A DNA stretch of 64,000 nt, taken from assembly GCA_028829895.1 (NCBI GenBank), contig CM054181.1:16400001-16464000 (forward strand). The letters are read 5' to 3'. Origin of the DNA: Sinotaia quadrata. Lineage: Eukaryota; Mollusca; Gastropoda; Architaenioglossa; Viviparidae. The position numbers and the translations under genes are program-made. Positions 34,308-59,361 of this stretch are shown piece by piece. Each line of letters starts with the position of its first letter. Position 1 is the first letter of the stretch. The notes under the pieces are model-generated. The model made no database searches and was not told the DNA's origin. It saw only the letters and a list, made by a program, of their open reading frames with translations.

Positions 34308-34412
34308 GAGTAGCTAATTACTGAGGAAGAAACACGGGGAAGGGGAATATATCAATGAGTAGCTAATTACTGAGGAAGAAACACGGGGAGGTGGGGGAGA
34401 TATCATTGAGTA
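34308..34412. repeat. Tandem duplication, ~50-bp unit
   Basis: GAGTAGCTAATTACTGAGGA followed by AGAAACACGGGGA occurs twice, with a truncated third GAGTAG start. Confidence 0.85.
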
Positions 34413-35699
34413 GGGACTTTTTAAACGCAGAGAGAAAATCTAGGTCACTCAAAGATATTAAAGGTTATTACATTTTAGATACCTAATTTAGTACAGATAT
34501 AATGCAACTTGTCTGCAATTGAGGTTAAAAATCATTGCATACACAAGGGGTCATTCACGTTGACATTATGCAGTGAGGGGTTGGGAGGTGATCAAAATTT
34601 TGTGGAAGGGGGATTTCGGAGAAATGTGACATCTCACAATAAATATGAGTGGAATGTTTCTTTCAAAATAATGTTAGAACATTAAAAGATGTTGTGATCT
34701 TGTGGCATGTGCGTGAAACGTGTTATAAAGAGAAAGGCAGAAGAATAGGTAACTCTTTCTGGAATTATATCGCCCTTCGTTTACTGAAGTTTTAACTCAC
34801 TCCTTTAGTTCAAAAGCTCACCACCTAACGTAATCATGAGTACAAAGGCGCACAATAAGAGGGCGTGTAAAACAAAATATATAATCCTATGGCTAACAAC
34901 AGGTAATATTATTTTTACCTCCATCTCCCCCACATTCCCCTTTAAAGTTAATGGGACAAAGGAAAAGTCAATGGTCAAATCATAAAAGGAATTTAATAAC
35001 AATAAACGGTTGTTTAAATGAAATGGAAATAAATGTCTTTGTACACTTTGATGGGAATGTATATAAAACTCGTTATCATTATCTGAGTGGTTACGCATGT
35101 AGGACACTGTTCTGGAGATATTTAACTTAACTTTCTCCACTTTGATTGAAAGGAGTTAGCCTGTTGTTACTGTGGCGTTTGTTTACGTGTGAATGTCTTT
35201 GTACACTTTGATGGGAATGTATATAAAACTCATTAAAACTCGTTATCAGTGAGGACGGGGGGGGGGGGGGGTGGGGTGTGTGAAGATCCCGGGTGCACAT
35301 ATACACTAGGTACAGACTTGGTGTGCTACTTGCCTGGGTTCTGTAAGACACTGCTAACCACCCTCCCAACTCAGCATTGAGAACAACACCAACAACTTTC
35401 ATCAGAGCCTTAGCCCTCAGATTACCGGACTAAAGCCCGCCTTTGTTGGCCAGACATGTTTTGCAACAGACATGCGCACCACAAACTCTTCAGAAATACA
35501 AAATTTCATCACCAGTCAGCAATGCATTCAGACACCCACAGAGTGCAGCAACATAAGAAATCCACAGCAACAATATAGACACCACAATGCTCAACGCCAA
35601 TCACAAGATACGAGAAATAATAGCAATATACTTCAACAGGAAAAGAAGATACAACTTTCAACATTACAGACAAGGCTCAAGAAACAGAGGATACATAAA
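34413..35699. other. Non-coding stretch with a dispersed 45-bp direct repeat
   Basis: The segment GTCTTTGTACACTTTGATGG through TATAAAACTCGTTATCA occurs at about 35034 and again at about 35192. A poly-G run lies at about 35258-35270. Open frames here are interrupted and unsupported. Confidence 0.45.
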
Positions 35700-35870
35700 A
35701 GAAACACAACTCAAAAACATTTTTTTAAATGAAGGCACAACTCAAATCTTTTTTTTAAATGAAGGCACAACTCAAACCTTCCTTTTTTAAATGAAGGCAC
35801 AACTCAAAACTTTTTTTTTAAATGAAGGCACAACTCAAAACATTTCTTTTAAATGAAGGCACAACTCTCC
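35700..35870. repeat. ~32-bp tandem repeat, five copies
   Basis: Units of AAATGAAGGCACAACTCAAA plus a T-run of variable length, preceded by a partial copy. Confidence 0.9.
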
Positions 35871-36596
35871 AGAACTTCACATCTACAATGATATGCGACT
35901 AAATACCACCACCAACACTGCACCAGTCTCCCTTCTTCATAAAACAGTAGGAGAGGAAGTCCCCTCAGACGCAAACCAAGGCTGAGAACATCTCACGATG
36001 AAAGGTCTACTGCGGTCCCTGATGGGACATGTCAGCAGGAAACAAAATTGAGTCAGTGCAGCTAATTGCTGGTCTCCATCAGTCGCACACCACAAGCACA
36101 GTGCCAAGTGTAGAAAAATAGTGGGGTTTGTCCTTTTAAGGTCATTTTTCTATAAGTACGTGTAACTCATGTTGTGGCATTCATTCGAACTGAGTTAAAG
36201 GCGAGAAAGAAAGTGGTAAACAACTTTTTTATTCATTCTCAAAATAACTAAACAATGTGCAGAACATATATAAGTATACACAATAAACATAAGCTGCAAA
36301 AGTAAAGTAATATTAGTTCCTTATAATTAAAGTAGAGGAACACTAGTGACCTTTTTTGAATTGTTAAAACTCCCAATGAATCCCCAATTGATTCTACAGT
36401 CACGTGTAGGACTGGGAAATTTACCACAGGGCAGTTCGTCCTGTGAGAGAAAATCTAGAATGGAATGCAAAAGGATCTGTCTGAATTTTTCGTAGCATCA
36501 CTAATTAAGCGCTTCTCATTGGAATGTAACGCATCTGGTTCTTTCCACAAAGCTATGCTCAACTGACTTTGTAGCTGGTACTAACTTTTACTAACA

Positions 36597-36830
36597 ATGG
36601 AAACCTTGCCCAGTTTTATTGATACCTACCTAGCTATCAGGTTTCTCTGCAAACGTAGAAAATTCTACCATTGGTCAGTAAATTATAAAGATTCTCTGGC
36701 AGCCAAAGTTGTAAACGTGAGACCAGAGACTACAGTTGCACCCACAACCAAATTAAAGGAAAAACCTAGATTGAATTTGTTTGAAAGAAAAATCCAAGGG
36801 TTGAATGAATTGAAGTATAAAAATTGTTAA
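36597..36830 (+). other. Unrecognised 77-codon open frame
   Basis: A continuous frame from ATG (METLPSFIDTYLAIRFLCKR), basic in its C-terminal half, with an AATAAA-containing A/T run about 38 bases after the stop. Composition is more protein-like than neighbouring frames, but I recognise no family, and it could be a transposon remnant. Nearby frames are closed. Confidence 0.2.
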
Positions 36831-36956
36831 TATCTTCATCAGTGTGGAATATTATTATTATTTTTTTAATAAAATATTAAGAAAGTGGACAAACATATCA
36901 CAACCTGTATCTTCAGTCCATTTATATCTGCAATAGATAACAATTCTCTCACGAAC

Positions 36957-37308
36957 ATTACTAATCAATCAAAGCGATAAACAATAAACAAATTAAATAA
37001 ATATTGAATAACGTAAACTGAAGAGGGACTACAATACTAATCAATCAAAGCGACAAACAATAAACAAATTAAATAAATATTGAATAAAGTAAACTGAAGA
37101 GAGACTACAATACTAATCAATCAAAGCGACAAACAATAAGCAAATTAAATAAATATTGAATAAAGTAAACTGAAGAGGGACTACAATACTAATCAATCAA
37201 AGCGACAAACAATAAAAAAATTAAATAAATGAATAAAGTAAACTGAAGAGGGACTACAATACTAATCAATCAAAGCGACAAATAATAAACAAATTAAATA
37301 AATTATTT
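36957..37308. repeat. 76-bp tandem repeat, five copies
   Basis: Near-identical copies start at about 36959, 37036 and 37112 and continue to 37300, each with ACTAATCAATCAAAGCGACA. The fourth copy has a short deletion and the fifth is partial. Confidence 0.95.
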
Positions 37309-38527
37309 TCTCTCATTCAACTGTTTGTTCTTGTTCTTCTAAAATCTAAATGTAATCAGCAGTAGTCCTGTAGTTTATTTACTTATTTAGTTAGTTTATT
37401 TACTTAACTTTACGATTATTACACTTTCAATAATTGTATATATTTACAAACCATTTATGAATATTATGGTGCCTGTGAAAAATACCAACAAATTCAAATT
37501 GTTATTAAATTTACTTGTAAGTCAAAGATACAAAACTTAGCAATGTTGTGAAAAGACTGCAGAATGGAATTTATTGGCTGTTTAGTAGAAAACAATTCAA
37601 AATGCAAGTGGCCATTGAAAGTAATTTAACTATGAGCCATATTATCCAGTCATTTAACACATTTCTGTTGTAAAGAGTATTACAGTAAATATAGATATTG
37701 TGAATAAATAAACCATTGATAGAACTTATTCTTCATTGCTCCAGTTTCAGAAGTATAAAAGTGTTGCCCATTTTAGCATGGACCGAAATAGTGCCCAAAT
37801 GACCAGTAGCTTGCAAATCAGTTCACTGATAATATGCAACCTGTATGTTTTTAGTATGCCTGTAAATTAATTGTGCATAGATTTTAATAGATCTCAAACC
37901 AATAATATATTGCATGAACTTCGTGATTACCAAAATAATTCCTTTGATATATTTCAATGAATTTCGCTGCTGAAAATTGCTGTTCATTTAGTACCAAACT
38001 CTCGCTTTCTTTTGCTTCATTGCGGGATTGTAAAAGATTTGGGGAAATTGCACAATCTTTAGTTTTTATAAGGATTACAATTTTTCCCAGGCACTCATAC
38101 AGTAATAATTACCAGATCAGTTGACGTGCAGACAGACCGGTTCATACCACTTCAACCAGTGCTTTCATCAACACCTAGTAAGCTTTAGGTTGAAATTAAT
38201 ATGGAAGAAGAGGAAGAAATGAATGTCAGCGATAACATCTATGTTACAGATACCACATTGTTTACAGGCTTTAGGTAAAACGTGTGTAATTTATTTATAT
38301 TACGGTAAATTATATTTCCTTTTATTTTTATATGAACCTTAATAATATTATCTATAAAATTTAGATTATTGAGAATGAATAATAACATCTTTTTCAACTC
38401 AGTTTGCCTCAGCTTAATGGTCATTTATTTTTGATAGAAAGTTTAAAATATTTTAGTGGTTTTAAATTTTATTGTTCTTTTTGCATTTTAAATGTTATTG
38501 TTCTTCTTTTCTGCATTTTATCCAGTG

Positions 38528-38607
38528 TGACTGATGATGACACAGAGGAAATAGATCTTGAATTTATGCAATACCAGAGAAAATTTATTATTTTTAAGGA
38601 ACAATAA
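38528..38607 (+). other. Possible terminal coding exon
   Basis: A pyrimidine-rich acceptor (TTCTTTTCTGCATTTTATCCAG) is followed by an acidic frame, TDDDTEEIDLEFMQYQRKF, that stops just upstream of an AATAAA (38604 onward). This has the shape of a last exon. An upstream partner may lie at 38200-38275 (acidic MEEEEEMNVSDN), but the junction could not be proved in frame. Confidence 0.25.
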
Positions 38608-38909
38608 AATTGTCATGAATGTTTTAGGAAATATTGTATTGAGAGGTTTCTTTTTTTAAAAAAATAATATATCCATCCTAGGTGTTGCTACCAAAGCAAC
38701 TGTCCTCAGAAGATACATTTTAGTGCATGCTTGCTGTATATCATGCCTTATTCTACCTTAGTTATGGTGTTATGGGCGACGACACAATCTGGAAAGTGTG
38801 TATGTAATTTGTAGGGTACGGGTGCCATGTTTAGCTCAGTCAGGCAATGGATAATTTGTTTTTCTAATATTCTTATTTTACACATGAAAAATTGTTTTAC
38901 TTACTCATG

Positions 38910-39144
38910 AGAAGGCACATCTACATCATATTGTTCCCTAAAAGCATAGTATGTGACCTCCAAGGCCTTTGGGTTGATAGACTCCTTCAAATCCCGGATT
39001 GTGTTTGATGCACATGACCTGACACTTTTGTGTCTTAAGAGGAAATTTTGACAATTTTTAGCACAGACCGATTTTGCAGACATTGACATTGACATTGACA
39101 TTAACATTGACATTGACACTGACTTAACATTCTTTGCACACACA
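38910..39144 (-). CDS. Possible internal exon of an unrecognised minus-strand gene
   Basis: On the minus strand the acceptor TTTACTTATTTCTCAG opens about 78 codons of continuous frame and closes at a consensus donor, CTCATGA|GTAAGT (GT at about 38909). Near its start a hexanucleotide repeat encodes Ser-Met pairs. The rest (RHKSVRSCASNTIRDLKE and onward) has ordinary protein composition with several Cys. I do not recognise the family and could not find neighbouring exons. It could be part of a transposon gene. Confidence 0.35.
39078..39122. repeat. (GACATT)n hexanucleotide repeat
   Basis: Seven GACATT-type units with one substitution, inside the possible minus-strand exon, where they encode alternating Ser and Met. 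Confidence 0.85.
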
Positions 39145-39679
39145 GCTGAGAAATAAGTAAATAAAGAAAATCTTTATTCATCTTTAGTTATTTTTATTTA
39201 TAAAATTATAAACTAAAATTTGATACATTGATTGTGAACCTTATAAATTCAAGTGAGATAGGATTTTCCAGTTCACACTTAATTGGCTGTATCAATAATA
39301 TTAAAAATCATAATCTGCAATACACAGGACACCCACTCTCCTCGAAAAGGGAGCAAGGCCCCACATGATCCTGACGAGACAGAACATCGAATGAAGATGA
39401 ATTTTGTGGGGCAAAGAATCAATGGGGGAAAAAATTATTCACCTATGAAACTCTAATGTTTTGAAAGTATGCTCATCTAATAAATAATAAATTCATTGGC
39501 AATATGTTTAATAATCATTAAAGAGTTGTGTACTATTAGATTTTATTTTTCATATTTAAAATACAAAAATGTTTAACGTGCTTATGCATTCTCCACAAAA
39601 TCGCAATGTATACTCACTTAATAAAATTATTGGAACAATGTTTATTAATTAATAAATTGTTCTATGGTTTAATGCTTTA

Positions 39680-41268
39680 TTTATTTTCAGATATACAATA
39701 CTTAGAATGTCTATTCGTGTATACACATCTTCAGTATACATGCATATGAAATATATTAAATGAAATAAAACACAATGAAATAAGACACAAGAGTCGTCAA
39801 ACTAGAGATCCATATATATCTTTGCCATATTTTAAAAAAATACCAATAGCAAATAATATAACAGCTAAATACAACAAATAATATCAAAGCACACAATCAA
39901 TTTCTAATCTAAACACCAGAAATATATAGTTATTATATTAGAACTAGTAGTTCTAGGTAAGCAAACTGTTTGCAGCTTTTAATAATAAACCGTAATAGCA
40001 ACTTACTTGTCTCAAATGCATATTTAAATTAAAACTGTTGCTAGTAATAGTAATAATAAAAGTTCAGCATTAGCTCCTTAACATAGGTAGAGTGCACATA
40101 TATGTTATATTTTGATTTTCATAACAAATTATTTTTCAAGTTAACAATATTTTCTACTCCTCAGAACGGGAAGTTTAAGGACATCACAATTGGGTTACAT
40201 CATTTATTTAGTTCAGATGCTAAAACATTACACAAACACTCTTTAAACATTATATATATTCTAAGGAATATTTTTTACTAGAGGTTAGTACTTAATGTCA
40301 ATTATTGGACAGTTTATTGCTGTATTTCTGATTTTCATTCTTTAACAGATTTCATTCAAATATAAACACCAAGCCTGTTGACTTTGTATACTAAATCTTA
40401 AAATATTTATATTCAAGCATTATTTCTCTTAAAGTCAAATGAATTTATTATCCTGACATATTTTATTAAAATATAAACACCATACTGTTGGCTTTATATA
40501 CTGAATGTTAAAATATTTATATTGAACTTTAAAGCATTACATTCTCTTAAAGTCAAAAGAATTTATTATCCTAACAGATTGTGACAAGAAGCTTACGCCT
40601 GACTGACTTACATTTGTTGATAAGCCTGTCTTACGAGTGAGATTATTTTATTAGATTTGTTTCTGAATTGTTGAAAAGACGATAAGGTTGTTCATAATCT
40701 TTATTTTGTTGTAATTCTATTAGTTATTTTATTACAACGTGACATTAAATAAATGCCATAAGACAGACGGGAGTAAAGACAGACTAGATTCCAACATGTT
40801 TCTTTGCTTAAAAAAAAATATCCATAGCAAATAATGTAACAGATAATTAATGTAACAGATAATTAATTAACAGATAATTAATCAACAGATAATTAATCAA
40901 CAGATAATTAATCAACAGATAATTAATCAACAAGATTTAACAAAATTAAAAATGCACAAGATTATATTCTTTTTAGCAGTAATGTGCTGCTACTAGTATT
41001 AGTAGTTGAACTCTAAGTAAAAGAAATAATAAAAATTAATAAAGGCAATAGCACAGTACAGCTCTATGTGCCTTTGGTATATATTTAAATTAAAACTGTT
41101 TATGAATATTTGACTAGTATTAATAAACGTACATCTATAATAGGTAAAATTAAATGTACAAGTATACTCAATAATCATTATCGGTTTTTTTGTAAGTTTT
41201 CAAAAAAAACTAAATCCTGTATTTACAACAGATAAAAAATATTGCTAAAAACAGTTAGTATTCAGCTG
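39680..41268. repeat. 1.6-kb long direct repeat, copy 1 (partner at 62424-64000)
   Basis: From TTTATTTTCAGATATACAAT to ATTCAGCTG this segment matches 62424-64000 base for base apart from scattered substitutions and small indels; I judge roughly 95% or better by eye. Orientation is the same and the copies are 22.7 kb apart. The right boundary is not reached in copy 2, so the duplication is longer than the window shows. It has no long frame and no terminal repeats I can see. Confidence 0.95.
40838..40934. repeat. 15-bp tandem repeat AACAGATAATTAATC
   Basis: Six copies here against three in the duplicated segment at about 63556-63605, so copy number changed after the duplication. Confidence 0.9.
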
Positions 41269-41274
41269 GTGAAA

Positions 41275-41511
41275 CTAGATATGTCCCAAAAATGATAAAT
41301 CTCTAATGTAATGACTTAAATTGTCAATGCGTGTTGCGTCAGATTCCTTCAGCACTTGTATAGAATCGTCAGAATCATTTTCACTGACTGTTTCTTCAGG
41401 CTCGAATTGATAAGGCTCTATACATATTTTATAATAAAATTTAAATATCTCTGGTGATTCATTATTGCTTAAACTGTCATCTATCTGGCTGGTAGACGTG
41501 CTACTCATCAC
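41275..41511 (-). other. Acidic 78-codon open frame, possible gene start
   Basis: A frame on the minus strand starts MMSSTSTSQIDDSLSNNESP and continues with an acidic region containing EPYQFEPEE. It begins next to copy 1 of the 1.6-kb duplication. The PYxFEP motif followed by an acidic run recalls the start of P2X7-like repeat-associated proteins of invertebrates, but this is from memory and weak. No following exon was found. Confidence 0.25.
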
Positions 41512-41744
41512 GATTTTTTTGCCACTCCATCACAAAGATGCCGAAGACGCCCGAAGATGCCCGAAGCCTTTCATTCGGCAAAGTTTGTAAAGGAAAATAT
41601 ATTTTAATTCACAATGTGTTTATCGTTCATTCACAGCAGAATCACTAGGCTTTGTCGAAATAGTAATTTTTCTTTTAATCTTTTACGAAAAAATGTTTGA
41701 AAGCAATACTGATCTTTGAACTTTCACTTCATCCTTAGGAAAAC

Positions 41745-43805
41745 CGGTATATGTTTGAATATTACCTATCAGTTGTTCATGTATAAATAGTCTCTTAAAT
41801 AGTACCTTACAGTTGTTAACTTATGAATAGTCTCTTAAATGTTACCTATCAATAGTTTTGCTCATGATTAGTCTCTTAAATCTTACCTTTCAGCAGTTTT
41901 TTTTATATGAATAGTCTCTTAAATGTTACCTATCAATAGTTTTGCTTATCAATAGTCTCTTAAATGTTACCTATCAATAGTTTTGCTTATCAATAGTCTC
42001 TTAAATATTACCTATCAATAGTTTTGCTTATGATTAGTCTCTTAAATCTTACCTTTCAACTGTTTTTTTACGAATAATCTCTTAAATGTTTCCTATCAGT
42101 AGTCTTTCTTATGAATTGTCTCATAAATGTGATTTCACTTCATCTTTAAGGAATTAGTGTTTACATGTTGCCTATAACTATTTTGGTTAATGAATAATTT
42201 CTTAAATGTGATAACTTTCACTTCAACATTAAGACAAACCAGTTATGTTAGATGTTACTTATAAGTAGTTTACATTTTGAATAGTCTCTTCAGTGTGAAA
42301 TCTTTCACTTCATCATTGAGGAATAATTGAGTATATGTTTACTTGAAAACTATAAGTAATTTATCTTATGACCAGTCATTTAAATATTACCTGTAGGTAG
42401 TTTAACTTATGAATAGTCTCTGCAATGTGATTCCTTTCACTTCATCATTAAAAATTCCAATATTTGTTCAAATGAAACCTAATCAGTACTTTATGTTGTG
42501 AATAGTCTCCTAATTGCAATAATTTTCATTTGAATAAGAAAACCTATGGATGTTTAAATGTTACTTATCAGTTGTTTAGCTTTTGAATAGTCTTTTAATA
42601 GTGATAACTTTCACATCATCATTAAGAAAACAGTGTACGTTTCAGAGTGTGGTGGAGTAAATTTGCTTCTCCCCTATTTTAAAATTTATTTGTTATATAA
42701 ATTGCTAATTTGTCAGAGCAACCCGACCTTGGGCACTCCTTATGACGGTAATTTTGAAAATGTCTGAGTTGAAGTAAACACCCGAGTTAAGAATATGCTA
42801 GAAATTGCTGATGTAATGCAAACCATCCCAACTGTATTTGTCTTATGTATGTTTTATTGTTGATTCAATAAATGTATTGTTAAATTTATTGACCTTCTTA
42901 TGCATATTGATAACCGTATGTTGGAGAAGAAAGTGGGTGGATGCAGGCTCACTAAATATAGATAAAAGACGGATTTGTCTTCTCCTTTAGTAAGAGGTTT
43001 CCCCCTGTGCAATATTGTGTGACAGTAAATGTTTATCTTTAACAGTGTGGAAGAGAGAAAACATTTACAGTGCCTGCATATCCGCCAAGTGAGAGAGACG
43101 AATGGTATCTGCTGGAGGATCATTAATAAAATAAATTAAGATTCTCATCACTTGTAATTAGTTGTGGGTGATTAATGTATTACTAATATCATATCCATTA
43201 ATTAAGTGGCGTTGGCATCACACAATGTTACTTTCAGTAGTTTAAGTCTCTTTCACTTCATCAAAAGGTGTATATGTTCAAATGAAACCCATCATTAGTT
43301 TATCTAATGTTTAATCTCTTAAATGTTTTCTATCAGAAGTCTATCTAATGTTTAATCTCTTAAATGTTGCCTATCAGAAGTGTAGCTTTTAAAAATTCCC
43401 TTAAATGTTACCTATCAGTAGTTTAATTAATGAATTGCCTCTTAATTTTACCTATCAGTAGTTTAGCTTAATAATTTTTTAAATGTTAAACTTTCATTTT
43501 ATTAGTAAGGAAACTAGAATTTCTTTTAATGTTACCTATCAATAGTTTAGCTTATGAATAGTCTCTTAAATGTCATAACTTTCACTTTATACAAAAAACC
43601 AGCATATTTTTAATATTAGCTGTCAGTAGTTGAATATTCTCTTAAAAGTTACCTTAGGTAGTTTAGTTTTTGAATAGTCTCATAAATGTTACCTGTCAGT
43701 AGTTTAGCTTAAACTCATAAATGTTACCTGTCAGTAGTTTAGCTTAAGAATAAACTCTTAAATATGGTAACTTTCACTTCATCAGTAAGAAAACAAGTAT
43801 ATGTT
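41745..43805. repeat. ~2-kb degenerate ~40-bp array, split by a MITE
   Basis: Copies of a unit like GTTACCTATCAGTAGTTTAG plus CTTATGAATAGTCTCTTAAAT, often extended by an ACTTTCACTTCATCATTAAG block, run from 41745 to about 42655 and resume from about 43227 to 43805. The 570-bp gap is the MITE-like element. Divergence between units is high, so the array is older than the insertion. Confidence 0.88.
42656..43226 (-). mobile_element. MITE-like element, full-length copy 3 (~570 bp)
   Basis: Both ends are seen because the element interrupts a minisatellite. The left end is GTGTGGTGGAGTAAATTTGC and the right end, inverted, starts TTGTGTGATGCCAACGCC. Consensus of the ends across copies is CAGTGTGACAGAG and CACTGTGACACC, imperfect inverted repeats of about 10 bp. 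The internal core matches copies at 17, 29, 53 and 56.7 kb. There is no open frame. It is a non-autonomous DNA transposon of unassigned superfamily; a target duplication is not clear. Confidence 0.8.
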
Positions 43806-43814
43806 AAAATACCA

Positions 43815-45060
43815 CTGTGAAGATGGAGGTATGGATTTTAAGGCTAGTGTCGTGATCATTGGGTCTGTAAATTCCTAAGCCTGTTTTTCCTGTTATGGGA
43901 ATCACCTGTGTATACGGTACTTTGGTCCAGTCTGAGAAATCATCCTCTAGGTATTGTAGAAACATATTTTTAATGAGGTCGGAGAAGATGATTTTGTTAA
44001 ATTTTTCTAGTGTTCTATCTGTTTATGGTGGTTTAAGTTGCCATAACGGTACTTCTGTCAGTTCGTGTGGAAGTGGTTCAATTACATGTTTCTTCCCCGT
44101 CACTCTTGATTCATCTGTTGTATTTTTGAATGGTTGGTGTTTGGGCAGTGATTATTTTGACTGGGTGGTCACTGGGCACTGTCTTTAATTTTAGCTAGGA
44201 CCTGATTGATCTTTTAGTTATAAGTATCTTAATAGGTTTTTGTTCTCTATCAGCTAAAACACTGATGTCGAATGTTGACAGGGGCATCCCAACAGCAAAT
44301 TTAGGACTTTAGCCTGAGTGAAGAGGAGCTTATTCAGTAGTGGAGTTCTTAAGTTTAAGAGGGGGGGGGGGCATGTACAGTATAGCCTGGACATCACAAA
44401 GGCATGGTAAAGTCTAAGCATTGTTTTAACTTTTGCTTCCCAAGTGGGTTTACGGACTGATTTCATGAGTTTCACTCTGTTGGCCGATGTTATGCACTGG
44501 TTTATATATTCATTCTACTGGTAGTTGTCTCTAAATATTACTCCAAGGAATTTTATATTGGTTTCATAATTTATTTCAAATCTATCCATTTGCAATTTAG
44601 GGTAATATCTTTTGGTTATGGGGTTTAGTTTGAAAGATCATGGCTTGTGTTTTAATTGTTGATAATTTAAAACCATCTTTTGCGAATTAGGTGGTTTTGT
44701 TATTAAGGTAATTTTTTGTATGGTGTATGACTTTAGTTTAAGATCTTTGGGCTAAATTATTTGTAACTAACGTTGCCCCATAGTGATGTGTCATCTGCAA
44801 ACTGCCCATGAATGTTGTGATCCCCAATGTTCAGTACCATTTGATGTAAAGCCATGGACACTTCCCTGTGAGACACCATTTTCTAGTTACTGATAGTCAG
44901 CTATTTCTTCTTCGAGTTTTATTAATGTTTGTCTATTTTCAGTTTCTGGTGGTACTTTGCTGTTTGGGATGTTGGCAATTTGCAGCTTTATCTTCTCCAT
45001 GTGTGTGTATTTAGTTTCCATTTTTCTGCATTGTTTGAACTTCAATTTCCTTTGTTGTTA
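43815..45060 (-). mobile_element. Decayed LINE (I/Jockey-group): reverse transcriptase and RNase H remnants
   Basis: On the minus strand the order is reverse transcriptase, thumb, RNase H, as in I/Jockey-group LINEs. Visible motifs: ENGVSQGSVHG, then after a frameshift QFADDTSLWG (the catalytic FADD box), then LMKSVRKPTWEAK with LRLYHAFVMSRL and LNLLLGCP at 44254-44475, then GKTGLGIY near 43880. Several stops and shifts make it dead. The element's 3' end abuts the ~40-bp minisatellite. It ends about 0.5 kb upstream of the BRICHOS-like gene's first coding exon. Confidence 0.8.
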
Positions 45061-45566
45061 TTGTTTGTGTCTGTGAAAAGGCTTCTCTGTTGTCATCTGA
45101 GTGAAGCTGACTCTTGTTTTAGATGATATTTTCCAAACAACATGTGTATTAATTTCTTTCTCACATGTTGTCTTGGTGTTTGTTTTAGTTTCTCGTTCTG
45201 TTGTTGTTGACGTTTTTTTGTTGTTGTTATGATGTTTGTCTTCATTCTCGGCAATCTGTCTTTTGGAAGGCACACGGCGAAGTCTTTATTGTGAAATACC
45301 AGGAGTGAAAAACCGAAATCGCACTTAAGCTTGTTTGGTCCACTTAAGATGTTATATATGTGTCAACCAATAGATAAAGGTAATAGCACATATTGAGCAT
45401 GTGAAATGGGAGAGTTTCACTACTTTTTGCTTATGATATTCTGCCCATCATACATTCATTCCACAATGGCCTTGTACTCAGAACAATGTTGACTTCTTTT
45501 GTTTTCACGTTCCAGGACAAGCGGTCATCTTTAATTAAACTTGACTGACCAAGCTAACCCCACGTA

Positions 45567-58870
<13,304 letters not shown>

Positions 58871-59227
58871 GGGTAGTTGCCATTGGGACTACTTTTAACA
58901 GGCAGCGGCAAATAGTATATTACTTCTGCTAAACGGATGTCCTATAAAATAGATATTTTGTTTTCAATCCATGGATTAATATTGTGATTATTTGTAAAAC
59001 ATATTATTGGGTATATCTTAGTTATTTATGTTCAATAGATACCCAGCTAATGATAGACAATACCGACAGTGAATATAGTGAAATATTTCTATGGTAATTT
59101 TTAAACACCGATATTTTTAGAAAGCTGTCCTTAAGTTAAACTATTTTTTTAATATATTAGTTTCTTTTCTAGAAAAGTAATTGATTTAGTGAATTTCTTA
59201 AGTCTGGACTTCCAATAATATATTACC

Positions 59228-59361
59228 AATAAATTGATTAAAAATATGAAGAAAACAATGATTAAAAGTGTTGTGTTATAATGCATGACTACAGTGTATG
59301 GTGCTTGTAGATATGCACGTGTGAAGCAAGTTCATATACTTTATTATGGATCTTTAATAAA
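59228..59361 (+). terminator. Candidate polyadenylation signals of the BRICHOS gene
   Basis: AATAAA occurs at 59228-59233 and 59356-59361, about 360 and 490 bases after the stop codon. Either could end the transcript. Confidence 0.4.

Noticed and set aside
43895..44188. 97-codon frame on the + strand
   Set aside because: Shadow of the minus-strand LINE remnant, which has recognisable reverse transcriptase and RNase H motifs.
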